From Ruminococcus sp. UBA1394 (GTDB lineage: Bacteria; Bacillota; Clostridia; Oscillospirales; Ruminococcaceae): a stretch of 64,000 nucleotides of DNA. The DNA is taken from NCBI GenBank assembly GCA_002305725.1, contig DBQM01000045.1, forward strand, positions 9,566 through 73,565, read 5' to 3'. Below the pieces are notes generated by a model. It was given only the letters and a program-made list of their open reading frames with translations. It was not told the DNA's origin and did not search any database. The translations under genes were made by a program, and so were the position numbers. Positions 23,319 through 34,072 of the stretch are shown here, piece after piece. Within the stretch, counting starts at the first letter, position 1, and each line of letters begins with the position of its first letter.

Positions 23319-24479
23319 TTACACCCTTACATAGTCGGTGAAAACAGGCTGTAAACCCTTTTCAAAGAGGGAGTTTCTTACCTCGTCAACACTTCTCGGG
23401 TCGGATATCTCGAACTGCTCGTCACCCTTCTGCTCGTTGTCGCCGTGACCGCCTATTCCGACCTTTACTCCGGCTGAGATTTTTGTAGCGGCAAGTCCCA
23501 CAACATTATCTCTGAATCCGGCACGTTCACGGGTTGAAATGGTAATTCCGGCGTAGGGCATGAAAAGTCTGTAGGCAAGCATTACCTGTAAAAGCTGTGT
23601 TTCGTGTACGTCATTCGGATTGTTTTCAGCGTTGTTTATATATGGGCGCAGGCGGGGGAGGGAATAGGAAATTTCTGCCCACGGGTATTTCTGCTGAATG
23701 AAGAAAGCGTGAAGTCCTGCGGCGTAGGCATCCTTTCTGAAATCGCTCAGACCCAGCAGAGAACCAAACGCAACACCCCTCATTCCACCCATCAGCGCAC
23801 GCTCCTGTGCATTAAAACGGTAAGGGAAAACCCTCTTTGGTCCTCGCAGATGTACTTCCTCGTATTTCACCGGATTGTAGGTTTCCTGGTAAACGCTTAC
23901 AAAGTCAGCGCCTGCCTCTTTAATCATGGCGTACTCGTCGGAATTCATCGGGTAAACCTCAATGCCTATTGTGGAAAAGTACTTTTTTGCAAGCCTTACG
24001 GCGTCGGCAATGTATTCAACAGGTGAGGCGGTTTTTGACTCACCTGTCAGCAGAAGAATTTCACGCAGTCCGGTTGAGGCTATTGTCTTGTACTCCGCCT
24101 CGATTTCCTCCATGGTCAGCTTTCCTCTGTGGATTTTATTGGCACAGTTGAAACCGCAGTAAACGCAGTAATTTTCGCAGTAGTTGGCAATGTAGAGAGG
24201 AGTGAACATACAGACAGTATTGCCGAAATGCTTTGCAGTTTCAAGCTTTGCTTTCTGTGCCATTTTTTCAAGCATAGGCTGTGCCGCCGGAGAAAGCAGT
24301 ACCGCCAAATCGTCAGTATCAAGGCTGTCCTTGTTGAGAACATTTCTCACGTCAGCGGCGGTATATCTGCTGTAATCATATTCCTCCGTCATTTTCAGAA
24401 CCTTGTTCATGAGGGTATGGTCAAGCTGTTCCATACCGTCCATGTATTCCATATGATTGGTTTCACGAATCTTTATCAT
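23319..24479 (-). CDS. thiH: 2-iminoacetate synthase ThiH (radical SAM)
   Basis: A 386-aa radical SAM enzyme that splits tyrosine to give dehydroglycine for thiazole formation. The CxxxCxxC cluster motif is in YCENYCVYCGFNC (around residue 110). LLLTGESKTASPVEYI, SVYQETYNPVKYEEVHLRGPKRVF, ALMGGMRGVAFGSLLGL and ISTRERAGFRDNVVGL are ThiH signatures. It lies 3 nt downstream of thiG in the operon. Confidence 0.95.
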   Translation of the reverse strand: MIKIRETNHMEYMDGMEQLDHTLMNKVLKMTEEYDYSRYTAADVRNVLNKDSLDTDDLAVLLSPAAQPMLEKMAQKAKLETAKHFGNTVCMFTPLYIANYCENYCVYCGFNCANKIHRGKLTMEEIEAEYKTIASTGLREILLLTGESKTASPVEYIADAVRLAKKYFSTIGIEVYPMNSDEYAMIKEAGADFVSVYQETYNPVKYEEVHLRGPKRVFPYRFNAQERALMGGMRGVAFGSLLGLSDFRKDAYAAGLHAFFIQQKYPWAEISYSLPRLRPYINNAENNPNDVHETQLLQVMLAYRLFMPYAGITISTRERAGFRDNVVGLAATKISAGVKVGIGGHGDNEQKGDEQFEISDPRSVDEVRNSLFEKGLQPVFTDYVRV

Positions 24480-24482
24480 GTC

Positions 24483-25253
24483 TTAGTCCTCCAGAAAACC
24501 TGTCAGAGGACTTGATGCTTCTGCCCTGTGTTCAAGGACACGTCCCATGCCGGCAAGGTAAGCTGCTCTTCCTGCCTCAATTGCCGACTTGAATGCAGAC
24601 GCCATGAGCGCAACATTTCCGGCAGTTGCAATAGCAGTATTCGCCATGACAGCGGCACAGCCCATTTCCATAGCCTCGCAAGCCTGGGACGGTCTGCCGA
24701 TACCTGCGTCAACGATTACAGGCAGGTCGATTTCGTCAACGAGAATCTTTATGAAATCCCTTGTTGCAAGTCCCTTGTTGCTGCCTATCGGTGACGCAAG
24801 GGGCATTACCGCAGCTGCTCCGGCGTTTACCAGCGCTCTTGCGACGTTAAGGTCGGGGTACATATAAGGCATTACGATAAAACCGTCCTTTGCCAGCATT
24901 TCTGTTGCCCTTACTGTTTCGTAGTTGTCCGGAAGAAGATATTTGGTATCCCTTATGACCTCGACCTTTACGAAGTCACCGCAGCCAAGTTCTCTTGCAA
25001 GTCTTGCAATTTTAAGCGCCTCCTCGGCAGTCCTTGCACCGCTTGTGTTAGGCAGTAAGGTAATGCCCTCCGGAATGTAATCTATAATACTGTCGCTGCT
25101 GCCCGAATCCGCACGTCTTACAGCAATAGTTGCCATTTCGACCCCTGCGTTTTCGATTACAGCCTTAGTCATATCCATTGAAAATTTACCGGAGCCTAAA
25201 ATAAAACGTGAGTTGAACTCGTGTCCTCCGATAACAAGCTTGTCATTATTCAT
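24483..25253 (-). CDS. thiG: Thiazole synthase ThiG
   Basis: A 256-aa TIM-barrel enzyme that combines DXP, dehydroglycine and the ThiS thiocarboxylate. The start [16 protein letters not shown], the [11 protein letters not shown] segment with the substrate-binding region, and [33 protein letters not shown] are diagnostic. The active-site Lys is in [11 protein letters not shown]. It sits between thiF and thiH. Confidence 0.96.
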   Translation of the reverse strand: MNNDKLVIGGHEFNSRFILGSGKFSMDMTKAVIENAGVEMATIAVRRADSGSSDSIIDYIPEGITLLPNTSGARTAEEALKIARLARELGCGDFVKVEVIRDTKYLLPDNYETVRATEMLAKDGFIVMPYMYPDLNVARALVNAGAAAVMPLASPIGSNKGLATRDFIKILVDEIDLPVIVDAGIGRPSQACEAMEMGCAAVMANTAIATAGNVALMASAFKSAIEAGRAAYLAGMGRVLEHRAEASSPLTGFLED

Positions 25254-25268
25254 CTTAATCTACTCCTT

Positions 25269-26072
25269 TTACGGTTTATTAATATTCATAATAAGCCTTA
25301 AAATCATATTTGCCTGATGTCCGGCACAGACTGAAACTCTCGGCGCCATAAGACCGTTTCCCGGTTCAGCCTCGCTTTCACTGTCGCCGCACATATACAG
25401 ATTTTTAAATATCTTCCGTGTCTGAATTTTATTAGAGCTGTCAAACCCTGCCATACCCGAACCGCAGACCAGTTTTTTCTCCGGCATTTCAGACAGAACA
25501 GCTTCTGTAAGCATTGCCTTTGCCGCCGGGTCATCAAACGCCTCGCAGATTATATCGCAGTCACTCAGCAGTTCCTTTGCGCTTTCACGGGTGATTTTTG
25601 CAGTTACACCGCAGGTTTCAATAAAGGGATTTATCTCCCTTATCTGCTGACAAAGTGCGTCGGACTTGAACATTCCGAGGTGCTTTACATAGTAATTCTG
25701 GCGGTTCAGATTGCTTGGTTCAACAATGTCAAAATCAATCAGCTTTAAGAACCCGACCCCTGTCCTTGCAAGCATAACCGCAATATTCGAGCCAAGTCCC
25801 CCCAGACCGCATACTGCAACCCTTGCTTTCTTGACCCTATCATGCACAGCAGGAGTGTGCCTTGCCGCCATCATGCTTTCAAGCTCGTCACGGGATGGCA
25901 TAACTCCTTTTTTAATAATGCTCACGCTGTCGCCCTCGTTAAGCGGCATATCCTGCGAAGTCTGAAAGCCGTTGCAGATTGTAATGCAGTCCGGCGTGAA
26001 TCTGAGGTCACGCAGTTCAAACAGGGTTTTGCAGTCTGTTTCGACTGTTTTTCCGTTAAGTTGTATTTTCAA
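25269..26072 (-). CDS. thiF: ThiS adenylyltransferase ThiF with ThiS-like N-terminal domain
   Basis: An E1-like enzyme that adenylates the C-terminus of ThiS. The nucleotide-binding pattern is in VAVCGLGGLGSNIAVMLAR, followed by LIDFDIVEPSNLNRQNY. Residues 1-65 form a second ThiS-like (beta-grasp) domain (KIQLNGKTVETD, DCITICNGF, LNEGDSVSIIKKG) that lacks the terminal Gly-Gly and so cannot carry sulfur. The TTG at 26072 is chosen because GGAGG lies 8 nt upstream, inside the ThiS Gly codons. This matches the fusion form of ThiF family 2. Confidence 0.92.
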   Translation of the reverse strand: MKIQLNGKTVETDCKTLFELRDLRFTPDCITICNGFQTSQDMPLNEGDSVSIIKKGVMPSRDELESMMAARHTPAVHDRVKKARVAVCGLGGLGSNIAVMLARTGVGFLKLIDFDIVEPSNLNRQNYYVKHLGMFKSDALCQQIREINPFIETCGVTAKITRESAKELLSDCDIICEAFDDPAAKAMLTEAVLSEMPEKKLVCGSGMAGFDSSNKIQTRKIFKNLYMCGDSESEAEPGNGLMAPRVSVCAGHQANMILRLIMNINKP

Positions 26073-26073
26073 A

Positions 26074-26268
26074 TCAGCCGCCTCCGACAAAGCTTACGAC
26101 TTCAAGACTGTCCTCTGCGCCGATCATAGTACTGCCAAATTCAGCTTTAGGCACAATTTCACCGTTTTTCATAACAGCAATTTTCTTTATGTCAAAGCCC
26201 TGTTTTTCCATTAAAATGTCCAGAGTGACTTCCTTTTCATACGGGATTTCCTTGCCATTTATTTTCAT
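26074..26268 (-). CDS. thiS: Sulfur carrier protein ThiS
   Basis: A 64-aa beta-grasp protein (MKINGKEIPYEKEVTLDILM, AVMKNGEIVPKAEF) ending in VSFVGGG. The C-terminal Gly-Gly is the site that is adenylated by ThiF and converted to a thiocarboxylate. It is the first gene of thiS-thiF-thiG-thiH-thiE/tenI. AAGGAGG lies 7 nt before the ATG. The leader contains an intrinsic terminator and a short reading frame. Confidence 0.94.
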   Translation of the reverse strand: MKINGKEIPYEKEVTLDILMEKQGFDIKKIAVMKNGEIVPKAEFGSTMIGAEDSLEVVSFVGGG

Positions 26269-26269
26269 T

Positions 26270-26338
26270 TTAAGCCTCCTTTTTTTTCTTCAAAAAAGCA
26301 CAAAAAGGGCAGCACCCGTGGTGGTGCTCCCCTTTCAT
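26270..26338 (-). CDS. putative leader peptide of the thiS operon (22 aa)
   Basis: An ATG at 26338 opens a 22-codon frame (MKGEHHHGCCPFCAF, then a Leu, four Lys, Glu and Ala) that stops one nucleotide before the thiS ATG and contains the thiS ribosome site. It has three consecutive His codons and a CCPFC motif. Codons 2-11 are the two arms of a terminator hairpin. Its own ribosome site is weak (CGGA). It may be a real leader peptide or a by-product of the hairpin. Confidence 0.45.
   Translation of the reverse strand: MKGEHHHGCCPFCAFLKKKKEA
26304..26335 (-). terminator. intrinsic terminator in the thiS leader (possible attenuator)
   Basis: On the minus strand AAAGGG-AGCACC pairs with GGGTGCT-CCCTTT (one mismatch, 6-nt loop), followed by five T. 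It lies between the promoter and thiS, about 35 nt before the start codon, so it should reduce or control transcription of the thiazole operon. No TPP-riboswitch consensus (CTGAGA core) is visible. A thiS RNA motif has been reported in Firmicutes; I cannot check a match. Confidence 0.7.
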
Positions 26339-26370
26339 TCCGAAGATTAACAATATCAGATTACGATAAT

Positions 26371-26399
26371 ATTATACACTATTTTTATAAATTTGTCAA
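26371..26399 (-). promoter_or_regulatory. sigma-A type promoter of the thiS operon
   Basis: On the minus strand TTGACA (26399-26394) and TATAAT (26376-26371) are 17 nt apart, a perfect consensus. Transcription would begin near 26364, about 95 nt before thiS. Confidence 0.85.
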
Positions 26400-26451
26400 C
26401 CACTTTATTATGGAAACCACAGAATTCAATTTTGAGGAAATATAGCAGTTT

Positions 26452-26520
26452 GCAGGGGCAAGCATTGCTCGCCCGGCTTGAAAATGTGTAAATTCACGGG
26501 CGACCATTGATCGCCCCTAT
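26452..26520. repeat. Palindromic repeat, family A copy 3
   Basis: GCAGGGGCAAGCATTGCTCG (26452-26475) and an inverted CGGGCGACCATTGATCGCCC unit (26497-26520) flank about 20 nt. It lies between the GH43 gene and the thiS promoter. Confidence 0.85.
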
Positions 26521-26553
26521 CTAAAAACCAATGATTTCCGTGTATGGAAACAG

Positions 26554-28035
26554 TTATCCTTCAGAATACTCACACTTAAATCCGCAAAACTCCGCTGTAT
26601 TATTTCCCACAGCATAAAGTCCCAGCACAACGCCTGTAAATCCGCCGGAAACCTCGCTTGTGAGATACTTTCCAGCACCACTGCCGAGATACTGTTCACC
26701 GTTTTCAGTCTTCACAAAGAAATTGTAGTTGTATCTGTCTGCTCTGATTATAAGAACAGCATTGTCAGCGTCAATGGAGAGCGTGTTCTGAATGTGCTTT
26801 ATACCGCCGATATTCAGCCGCAGAGCCGCCTCTGTTCTGCCGTTTTCTTTTCGCAGACACACCTCATAATGCTCCGATTCACACATATAAGCGGTAATAC
26901 CAGCCTCACCGCCGTCAATTTTCAGACTGCATGAAATTTCAGCGCAGAAATCCATCTGTCTGATACCGATAAATGTGGGTGAATCTGTCTGGTCAAGGGT
27001 TATATCAGTCCCGTGGAGGACTGCCCTGTTGTCATAAAGCTCATAATTTTCTGCGTGAGGGTGGCGGAGATAACACCATTCCTTGTTCCAGTCAGTATTT
27101 TCAAAGGTGTAAATGTTTTTCTCTGTCTGCTCGAAATCACCGTCAATTTCATAGGTTTCATCGGCAGTACCGTCATTGCCGGCAGTAAACCAGCCGTCTT
27201 CATGGAATATAACAGGAGTGAGAAAAACCTCTCTGCCAAGATTGTGATAAGGCATCCATAAATCCATCTGTCTGAAACCAAGGCTGAGAATATGCCACTC
27301 GCCTTTGCTGTCCTGAATCAGATCTCCGTGACCGATACCCTGGATTATGTAAGGCGCTTTGTTGCGGTTTGTCAGCACCGGATTGTGCGGATAATTTTCA
27401 AATTTTCCCCACACGCTGCTGCTCCTTGCGTAGGTTATCATGTGCCCGTATTCCGTACCTCCCTCGGCAGCCATAAGATAATAAACGCCGTTTATTTTGT
27501 AAAGGTGCGGACTTTCAAGAAAGCGTCCGCCGGAGCCGTGCCAGATACATCTGCTTTCGGAAAGCTTTTCGCCTGTTTCAATGTTAATCTCGCACTGCAC
27601 AACGCCGTTTTCGCCGTTGTCGGCAGTACCGTTGCTCATGAAATATGTCTTTCCGTCCTCAAAGTAAAGTGAGGGGTCAATGCCGTCCTGGGCAACATAA
27701 ACCGGTTCAGACCACTCTCCGTAAATATCATCAGTATAAACATAGAAATTCTGGTGAGTGGTATCGTTGGTGGTTACCATGTAAAAGCGTCCGTTGTTAA
27801 AGCGTATCGTCGGCGCAAAAACTCCGCCGCTGCTGTTTATCTTTTCAAGCATTATCTGACTTTTTCTTGTCAGGACATGACCAATCTGTGTCCAGTTTAC
27901 AAGGTCGCTGCTTTCAAAAAGGGGTACTCCCGGAAAATACTGAAAGCTGCTGCACACCATGTAGTATTTCCCGTTGGCTGCGCATACGCTCGGGTCGGGA
28001 TAAAAGCCTTTCAAGACAGGATTTTTGTATTTCAT
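26554..28035 (-). CDS. GH43 family glycoside hydrolase (beta-xylosidase / arabinofuranosidase type)
   Basis: A 493-aa enzyme without signal peptide, so it probably acts on imported xylo-oligosaccharides. The five-blade propeller begins with NPVLKGFYPDPSVC (catalytic base Asp in PDPS). Other key residues are the pKa-modulating Asp in DGIDPSLYFEDGK and the acid Glu in FLESPHLYKINGVYYL. The C-terminal 180 residues form the beta-sandwich domain typical of GH43 xylosidases. It fits the plant cell wall lifestyle suggested by the GH9-dockerin cellulase. Exact substrate cannot be read from the sequence. Confidence 0.9.
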   Translation of the reverse strand: MKYKNPVLKGFYPDPSVCAANGKYYMVCSSFQYFPGVPLFESSDLVNWTQIGHVLTRKSQIMLEKINSSGGVFAPTIRFNNGRFYMVTTNDTTHQNFYVYTDDIYGEWSEPVYVAQDGIDPSLYFEDGKTYFMSNGTADNGENGVVQCEINIETGEKLSESRCIWHGSGGRFLESPHLYKINGVYYLMAAEGGTEYGHMITYARSSSVWGKFENYPHNPVLTNRNKAPYIIQGIGHGDLIQDSKGEWHILSLGFRQMDLWMPYHNLGREVFLTPVIFHEDGWFTAGNDGTADETYEIDGDFEQTEKNIYTFENTDWNKEWCYLRHPHAENYELYDNRAVLHGTDITLDQTDSPTFIGIRQMDFCAEISCSLKIDGGEAGITAYMCESEHYEVCLRKENGRTEAALRLNIGGIKHIQNTLSIDADNAVLIIRADRYNYNFFVKTENGEQYLGSGAGKYLTSEVSGGFTGVVLGLYAVGNNTAEFCGFKCEYSEG

Positions 28036-28045
28036 TGTTTACTCC

Positions 28046-29437
28046 TTAAAAATCGCCGGAAGTATCCGCCATAAGTTTAAATTCAATTTCAAAATAGGAT
28101 ATGTTCATGTCCTCGTCAATTCTTGCGCACTCTGCTCTGAGAGTATCTCCAGCTTTTTTGCCGTCAAGGATAAGGTCAAGGTCATCATAATTGTGTACCT
28201 TGATGCCGTTGATTTTAAGGATAAAGTCACCGACTTCAAGCTCTGTATCTGCAATGTCGCAGTCCTCGCTTATATCGGTTATCCATAAGCCTTTAAGCTT
28301 TTCCGGAATATCCCTGTTGTATTTATCTTTGAATTCACCAAGGGTAAATTCGTTGTCCATAGAGTAGAAGGTTATGCCTATTTTAATTCTTCCGCTGACA
28401 TATCCCTGTGAGATAAGTTCTTCAATAATTGGCTTTGCCTCATTGATAGTTATAGCAAAACCAAGTCCCTCGTAGCTTGAGTTGACATATTTTGAAGATG
28501 TGATACCGATTACCTGTCCGTACATATTGACCAGCGCACCGCCGGAATTTCCCGGACTTATTGCAGCGTTTGTCTGAATACAGTTCATTTCAAAGCCGGT
28601 TGAATCAGCTTTTATTTTACGGTTAAGACCAGACACGATACCGTCGGTTATAGAGCCTGTCAGTCCGGCAGGATTTCCGATTGCCGCAACTTCTTCGCCT
28701 AAAACTGTTTCGTCTGAATTTCCGAAAGTTGCGCATGGAAGTCCCGACGCCTGTATCTTAATGACTGCAATATCTGTTTTGGTGTCACGTCCGGCAATCT
28801 GTGCGTCATACTGCTTTTCGTCATAGGTACTCACAGCATAGCTGTCGGCTTTGATGAGGTCTCCGCCCTCATTGTACATGGTACCGTCAAGGACGTGAGT
28901 GTTTGTAACTATATAGCCGTCCTCTGAAATGATAATTCCCGAACCGCTTGCAATGACCATATCCGGATAACTGCTGTTGTATGCGTAAATTTCAACTACC
29001 TGCGGTCTGATATATTCAGCAAGTCCCTCGGTAGTGTATCTTCCGTTTTCGTCAATGTATTCTATATTTCTGTCACTTTCCGGCTTGTTGTTAAGGTTAA
29101 GGGAAATCTCTGCGCCTCCTGTCTGGTTATCGGAATTGAATTTGACACTTCCGGTCTGGATATCGGTGTAAATGCAGTAAACAGTAAGTGCGGAAATCAT
29201 TATGAAAATTAGAATGAGCAGCAGTATGACAGGAACGTTTGACTTGCTCTTGTTTTCATTGCTTTCGCTTTTCATGTCATTTAACTGTGCAGAAAAATCA
29301 TCATGACTGTAAAAATCTGTAATCACCGGTTCCTGTACAGGAGGGATATGTTCTGTTTCCGGAATATCCGGTTCCGGAGTGCTGTCCGGGATTTCCGGCT
29401 GCTGTGTATGTTCAAATAAATCATTATTTTCATTCAT
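28046..29437 (-). CDS. HtrA/DegP-like serine protease (S1C) with PDZ domain
   Basis: A 463-aa membrane-anchored protease. The N-terminal 70 residues are cytoplasmic, Pro/Glu rich and disordered; one membrane helix follows (VPVILLLILIFIMISALTVYCIY, about 70-92). The trypsin-like domain shows His in IVTNTHVLDG, Asp in TKTDIAVIKI and Ser in ISPGNSGGALVN. A PDZ domain covers about 365-455 (LKGLWITDISEDCDIADTEL, GDFILKINGIKV). It overlaps the kinase gene by 8 nt, which suggests a stress-responsive two-component operon that controls or co-expresses the protease. Confidence 0.92.
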   Translation of the reverse strand: MNENNDLFEHTQQPEIPDSTPEPDIPETEHIPPVQEPVITDFYSHDDFSAQLNDMKSESNENKSKSNVPVILLLILIFIMISALTVYCIYTDIQTGSVKFNSDNQTGGAEISLNLNNKPESDRNIEYIDENGRYTTEGLAEYIRPQVVEIYAYNSSYPDMVIASGSGIIISEDGYIVTNTHVLDGTMYNEGGDLIKADSYAVSTYDEKQYDAQIAGRDTKTDIAVIKIQASGLPCATFGNSDETVLGEEVAAIGNPAGLTGSITDGIVSGLNRKIKADSTGFEMNCIQTNAAISPGNSGGALVNMYGQVIGITSSKYVNSSYEGLGFAITINEAKPIIEELISQGYVSGRIKIGITFYSMDNEFTLGEFKDKYNRDIPEKLKGLWITDISEDCDIADTELEVGDFILKINGIKVHNYDDLDLILDGKKAGDTLRAECARIDEDMNISYFEIEFKLMADTSGDF

Positions 29438-30830
29438 TTTTTACTGCTCCTTGCCTTACAGCAAAGTTCTGCGGAAAATTAAGCACAAGCTCTGTAAATT
29501 TTCCCTCTTCGCTGTTGATTGAAATATTTCCGTGGTGCTGGTTTACAAATTTTCTTACAATTGACAAACCAAGTTCTGCACCGTCGGGATTTTCACTCCT
29601 TGAATAATCAGATTTGAAAAATCTGTCAAAAACGTGTTCAAGGTCATTCTGCGGAATGCCGTTTCCTGTGTTTTTTATATAAAAGCTTATATTTTTGTTG
29701 TGATATCCGGCTTTGAGAGTGATACAGCCGTCCTCTTCAACAAATTTTACTGCGTTTTCAAAAAGATTGTAAAAAACCTGGTGAAGAAGTATTCTGTCAC
29801 CGGAAACCATGATTTCCGGATAACCTATCATTATGATTTTTATATGCTTTTCCTCAATCTGTCTTTCAAACATGAATATTATTTCCGATATGACATCAAG
29901 TATGTTGAACTGTTCAATATCAAGAGTGATTTTTCCTGCCTCGATATTTGAAACATTAAGCATATTTTTTATTATCTGCTGCATACGGTTTGTTTCATTT
30001 AAGACTCTCACAAGATATGTATATCTGTGTTCAGAATCAATTGTACCGTCAATTATCGCTCCGAGGAAACCTTTTATAACAGTCAGAGGAGTTTTAAGCT
30101 CATGGGAAATATTTGAAACAAAGTCAACCATGTGTTTTTCCCTGTAATTAAGCTTTTTCTGGAGAACCTTTACAGTTTCAACAAGCGGCTCATATTCGGG
30201 AATGACATTTTTGGGGATAGGTATATTCAGCTCTTCATTGTATATATTTTTTCTTTCGTTTCTCCGGATTTTAAATACGTATTTATATTTAAAGAATGTG
30301 TGGGTCCAGAAACATACAGTAAACACAGCTGTTGAAATTATCAGAACAACTATAAGCGCCCTTACTGCTCTGTCAGTATGATCAGAAATCCTTGTATACG
30401 GCAGGACACAGGCAACATATACGTCATTGGGCTCAAAATCAACGGAATATTTCTCCATGTGACAGATGTTTGCGGCAGGATTTATTTCATTCTGAACATT
30501 CTTTGAAAAATCCCATTCCGAATGAGGATAAAATTCATCTTCAAATGAATGTGAAATAATCTCATTTCCCTGTGAATCAAAAATGTAAATATCCATACGC
30601 AGATTTTCGCTGTGTATGGAAAGTATATTACTGTCGAAATCATTTCCGCCGTTAATGTATTCGCTTGTAAAGTCTTTTATAAGCACTTCGGAATTTCTTT
30701 CAATGTTCTGGTATATAGTATCTTTCAGTGAAAAATATGTATAGAATATAATCATAAGTCCTGTGAAAAGAACACATATAAACATCAATCCAAGTATTAT
30801 AAAATAATTGCGGATAAAACTTTTAGTCAT
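29430..30830 (-). CDS. Sensor histidine kinase
   Basis: A 466-aa membrane kinase: TM1 about residues 9-33, an extracellular sensor domain of about 130 residues, TM2 about 165-187, then the H-box VDFVSNISHELKTPLTVIKGF with the phospho-accepting His. The N-box is VFYNLFENAVKF, and an ATP lid contains NTGNGIPQNDLEHVFDRFF. The second Gly box reads DGAELGLSIV, where GxGLGL is usual. It follows the response regulator by 55 nt and overlaps htrA. Confidence 0.9.
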   Translation of the reverse strand: MTKSFIRNYFIILGLMFICVLFTGLMIIFYTYFSLKDTIYQNIERNSEVLIKDFTSEYINGGNDFDSNILSIHSENLRMDIYIFDSQGNEIISHSFEDEFYPHSEWDFSKNVQNEINPAANICHMEKYSVDFEPNDVYVACVLPYTRISDHTDRAVRALIVVLIISTAVFTVCFWTHTFFKYKYVFKIRRNERKNIYNEELNIPIPKNVIPEYEPLVETVKVLQKKLNYREKHMVDFVSNISHELKTPLTVIKGFLGAIIDGTIDSEHRYTYLVRVLNETNRMQQIIKNMLNVSNIEAGKITLDIEQFNILDVISEIIFMFERQIEEKHIKIIMIGYPEIMVSGDRILLHQVFYNLFENAVKFVEEDGCITLKAGYHNKNISFYIKNTGNGIPQNDLEHVFDRFFKSDYSRSENPDGAELGLSIVRKFVNQHHGNISINSEEGKFTELVLNFPQNFAVRQGAVKNE

Positions 30831-30885
30831 GCTCTTCTCCGTTTCTGAAAATCAGTAAAGCCTGTATAATTACTGTACGGTCTGC

Positions 30886-31599
30886 TTAACTTTTATCGTC
30901 TGCCGGAGGTTCTTTCAGTTCAAATTTGTAGCCTACTCCCCAGACAGTTTTCAGAGACCATTGCTTTGAAACTCCCGAAAGCTTTGCCCTGAGTCTTTTT
31001 ATGTGAACATCAATGGTTCTTGAATCCCCGTAATAATCCACACCCCAGACATTGTCCAGCAGCTGATCTCTTGTCATTACTGTATTCGGATTGGACGCAA
31101 GGTAGAAAAGCAGTTCAATCTCTTTCGGCGGAGTGTCAATAACCTTTCCGGCAACTTTCAGAACGTATCTTGTAAGGTTTATGGAAAGCTTGTCGTAGTT
31201 TACTTCCTGCGTCACAACGGGCTTTGGAATTTTTCCGGAACGTCTTGAAACCGCCTTGATTCTTGCAAGCACTTCCTTGGTATCAAAAGGCTTGATTATA
31301 TAATCGTCCGCACCAAGCTCAAGTCCTAAAACCTTGTCAAATACTTCGCTTTTGGCTGTAAGCATTATTATAGGAGTATCTGAAATTTTTCTTATTTCCT
31401 TGCAGACCTGCCAGCCGTCTATACCCGGGATCATAACGTCAAGCAGAACTATATCCGGGTGAAGTGAATTGAATTTCACCATTGCTTCATTTCCGTCATT
31501 TGAAATTATAGTGCTGTATCCCTCTTTTTCAAGATAGACTCTTAGAAGGTCACATATATTTCTGTCATCATCTATAATAAGAACTTTTTCGACAGGCAT
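30886..31599 (-). CDS. OmpR-family response regulator
   Basis: A 237-aa regulator. The receiver domain shows the acidic pair in LIIDDDRN, the phospho-accepting Asp in DIVLLDVMIPGIDG and the Lys in DDYIIKPFDTKEV. The C-terminal winged helix ends with RTIDVHIKRLRAKL and LKTVWGVGYKFE. It is the first gene of a response regulator-kinase-HtrA operon on the minus strand. Confidence 0.94.
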   Translation of the reverse strand: MPVEKVLIIDDDRNICDLLRVYLEKEGYSTIISNDGNEAMVKFNSLHPDIVLLDVMIPGIDGWQVCKEIRKISDTPIIMLTAKSEVFDKVLGLELGADDYIIKPFDTKEVLARIKAVSRRSGKIPKPVVTQEVNYDKLSINLTRYVLKVAGKVIDTPPKEIELLFYLASNPNTVMTRDQLLDNVWGVDYYGDSRTIDVHIKRLRAKLSGVSKQWSLKTVWGVGYKFELKEPPADDKS

Positions 31600-31689
31600 A
31601 AATTATCATCCCCTTGTCACATTATTTATTGATTCCCCAGTGGTTTACATAATTTTGCGGGTACTAATAAAAACCAAAATACACTTTTA

Positions 31690-31718
31690 ATAATATCAAA
31701 TTATCCACGATTTGTAAA
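31690..31718 (-). promoter_or_regulatory. promoter of the response regulator-kinase-HtrA operon
   Basis: On the minus strand TTTACA (31718-31713) and TATTAT (31695-31690) are 17 nt apart. Confidence 0.6.
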
Positions 31719-31841
31719 TACCTAATATAATTTTTCTGATAAAAAATATTTATGTATGCATCAAATCTGCACAATTACATTGCAAAAAGCTTTCATAAGT
31801 TGTGCAATGTTACAAAAATGAAGATAAATTGCAAAACCTAC

Positions 31842-31869
31842 TTGATTTTTCCGGAAAAGTTGGTAAAAT
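31842..31869 (+). promoter_or_regulatory. promoter of groES-groEL
   Basis: TTGATT (31842-31847) and TAAAAT (31864-31869) are 16 nt apart, immediately ahead of the CIRCE operator. Confidence 0.7.
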
Positions 31870-31874
31870 AGTAA

Positions 31875-31901
31875 TTAGCACTCAGGGAGTTTGAGTGCTA
31901 A
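31875..31901. promoter_or_regulatory. CIRCE operator (HrcA binding site)
   Basis: TTAGCACTC, 9 nt, GAGTGCTAA: a perfect match to the CIRCE consensus. HrcA binding here would repress groESL until heat or protein stress. hrcA itself is not in the window. Confidence 0.97.
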
Positions 31902-31938
31902 AATCTAAAAATGCATAACGCTTTTGTGTTTGCATTAA

Positions 31939-32244
<306 letters not shown>

Positions 32245-32275
32245 AAGAAATTACATTTTATATAAAGGAGTCTGA

Positions 32276-33910
<1,635 letters not shown>

Positions 33911-33953
33911 TAAGGCCATTATAATATAAGATCCCCCTTAATATAAATTGAAA

Positions 33954-33993
33954 CAGGGCGGTCCGGAAACGGGCTGCCCTGCTTTGCTTTTTT
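33954..33993 (+). terminator. intrinsic terminator after groEL
   Basis: Arms CAGGGC and GCCCTG with inner GC pairs, followed by a T-rich stretch (CTTTGCTTTTTT). Confidence 0.75.
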
Positions 33994-34072
33994 ATGATTT
34001 GACTTTTTCATGATTTTATGTTATAATAAATTAATTTAAATGATGTGTACAGACAAATGAAAGGAAATTTTA

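Noticed and set aside
26269..26364. TPP riboswitch upstream of thiS
   Set aside because: The leader is only about 95 nt and lacks the conserved CTGAGA core and the GGGGTGC/ACCTGA elements.
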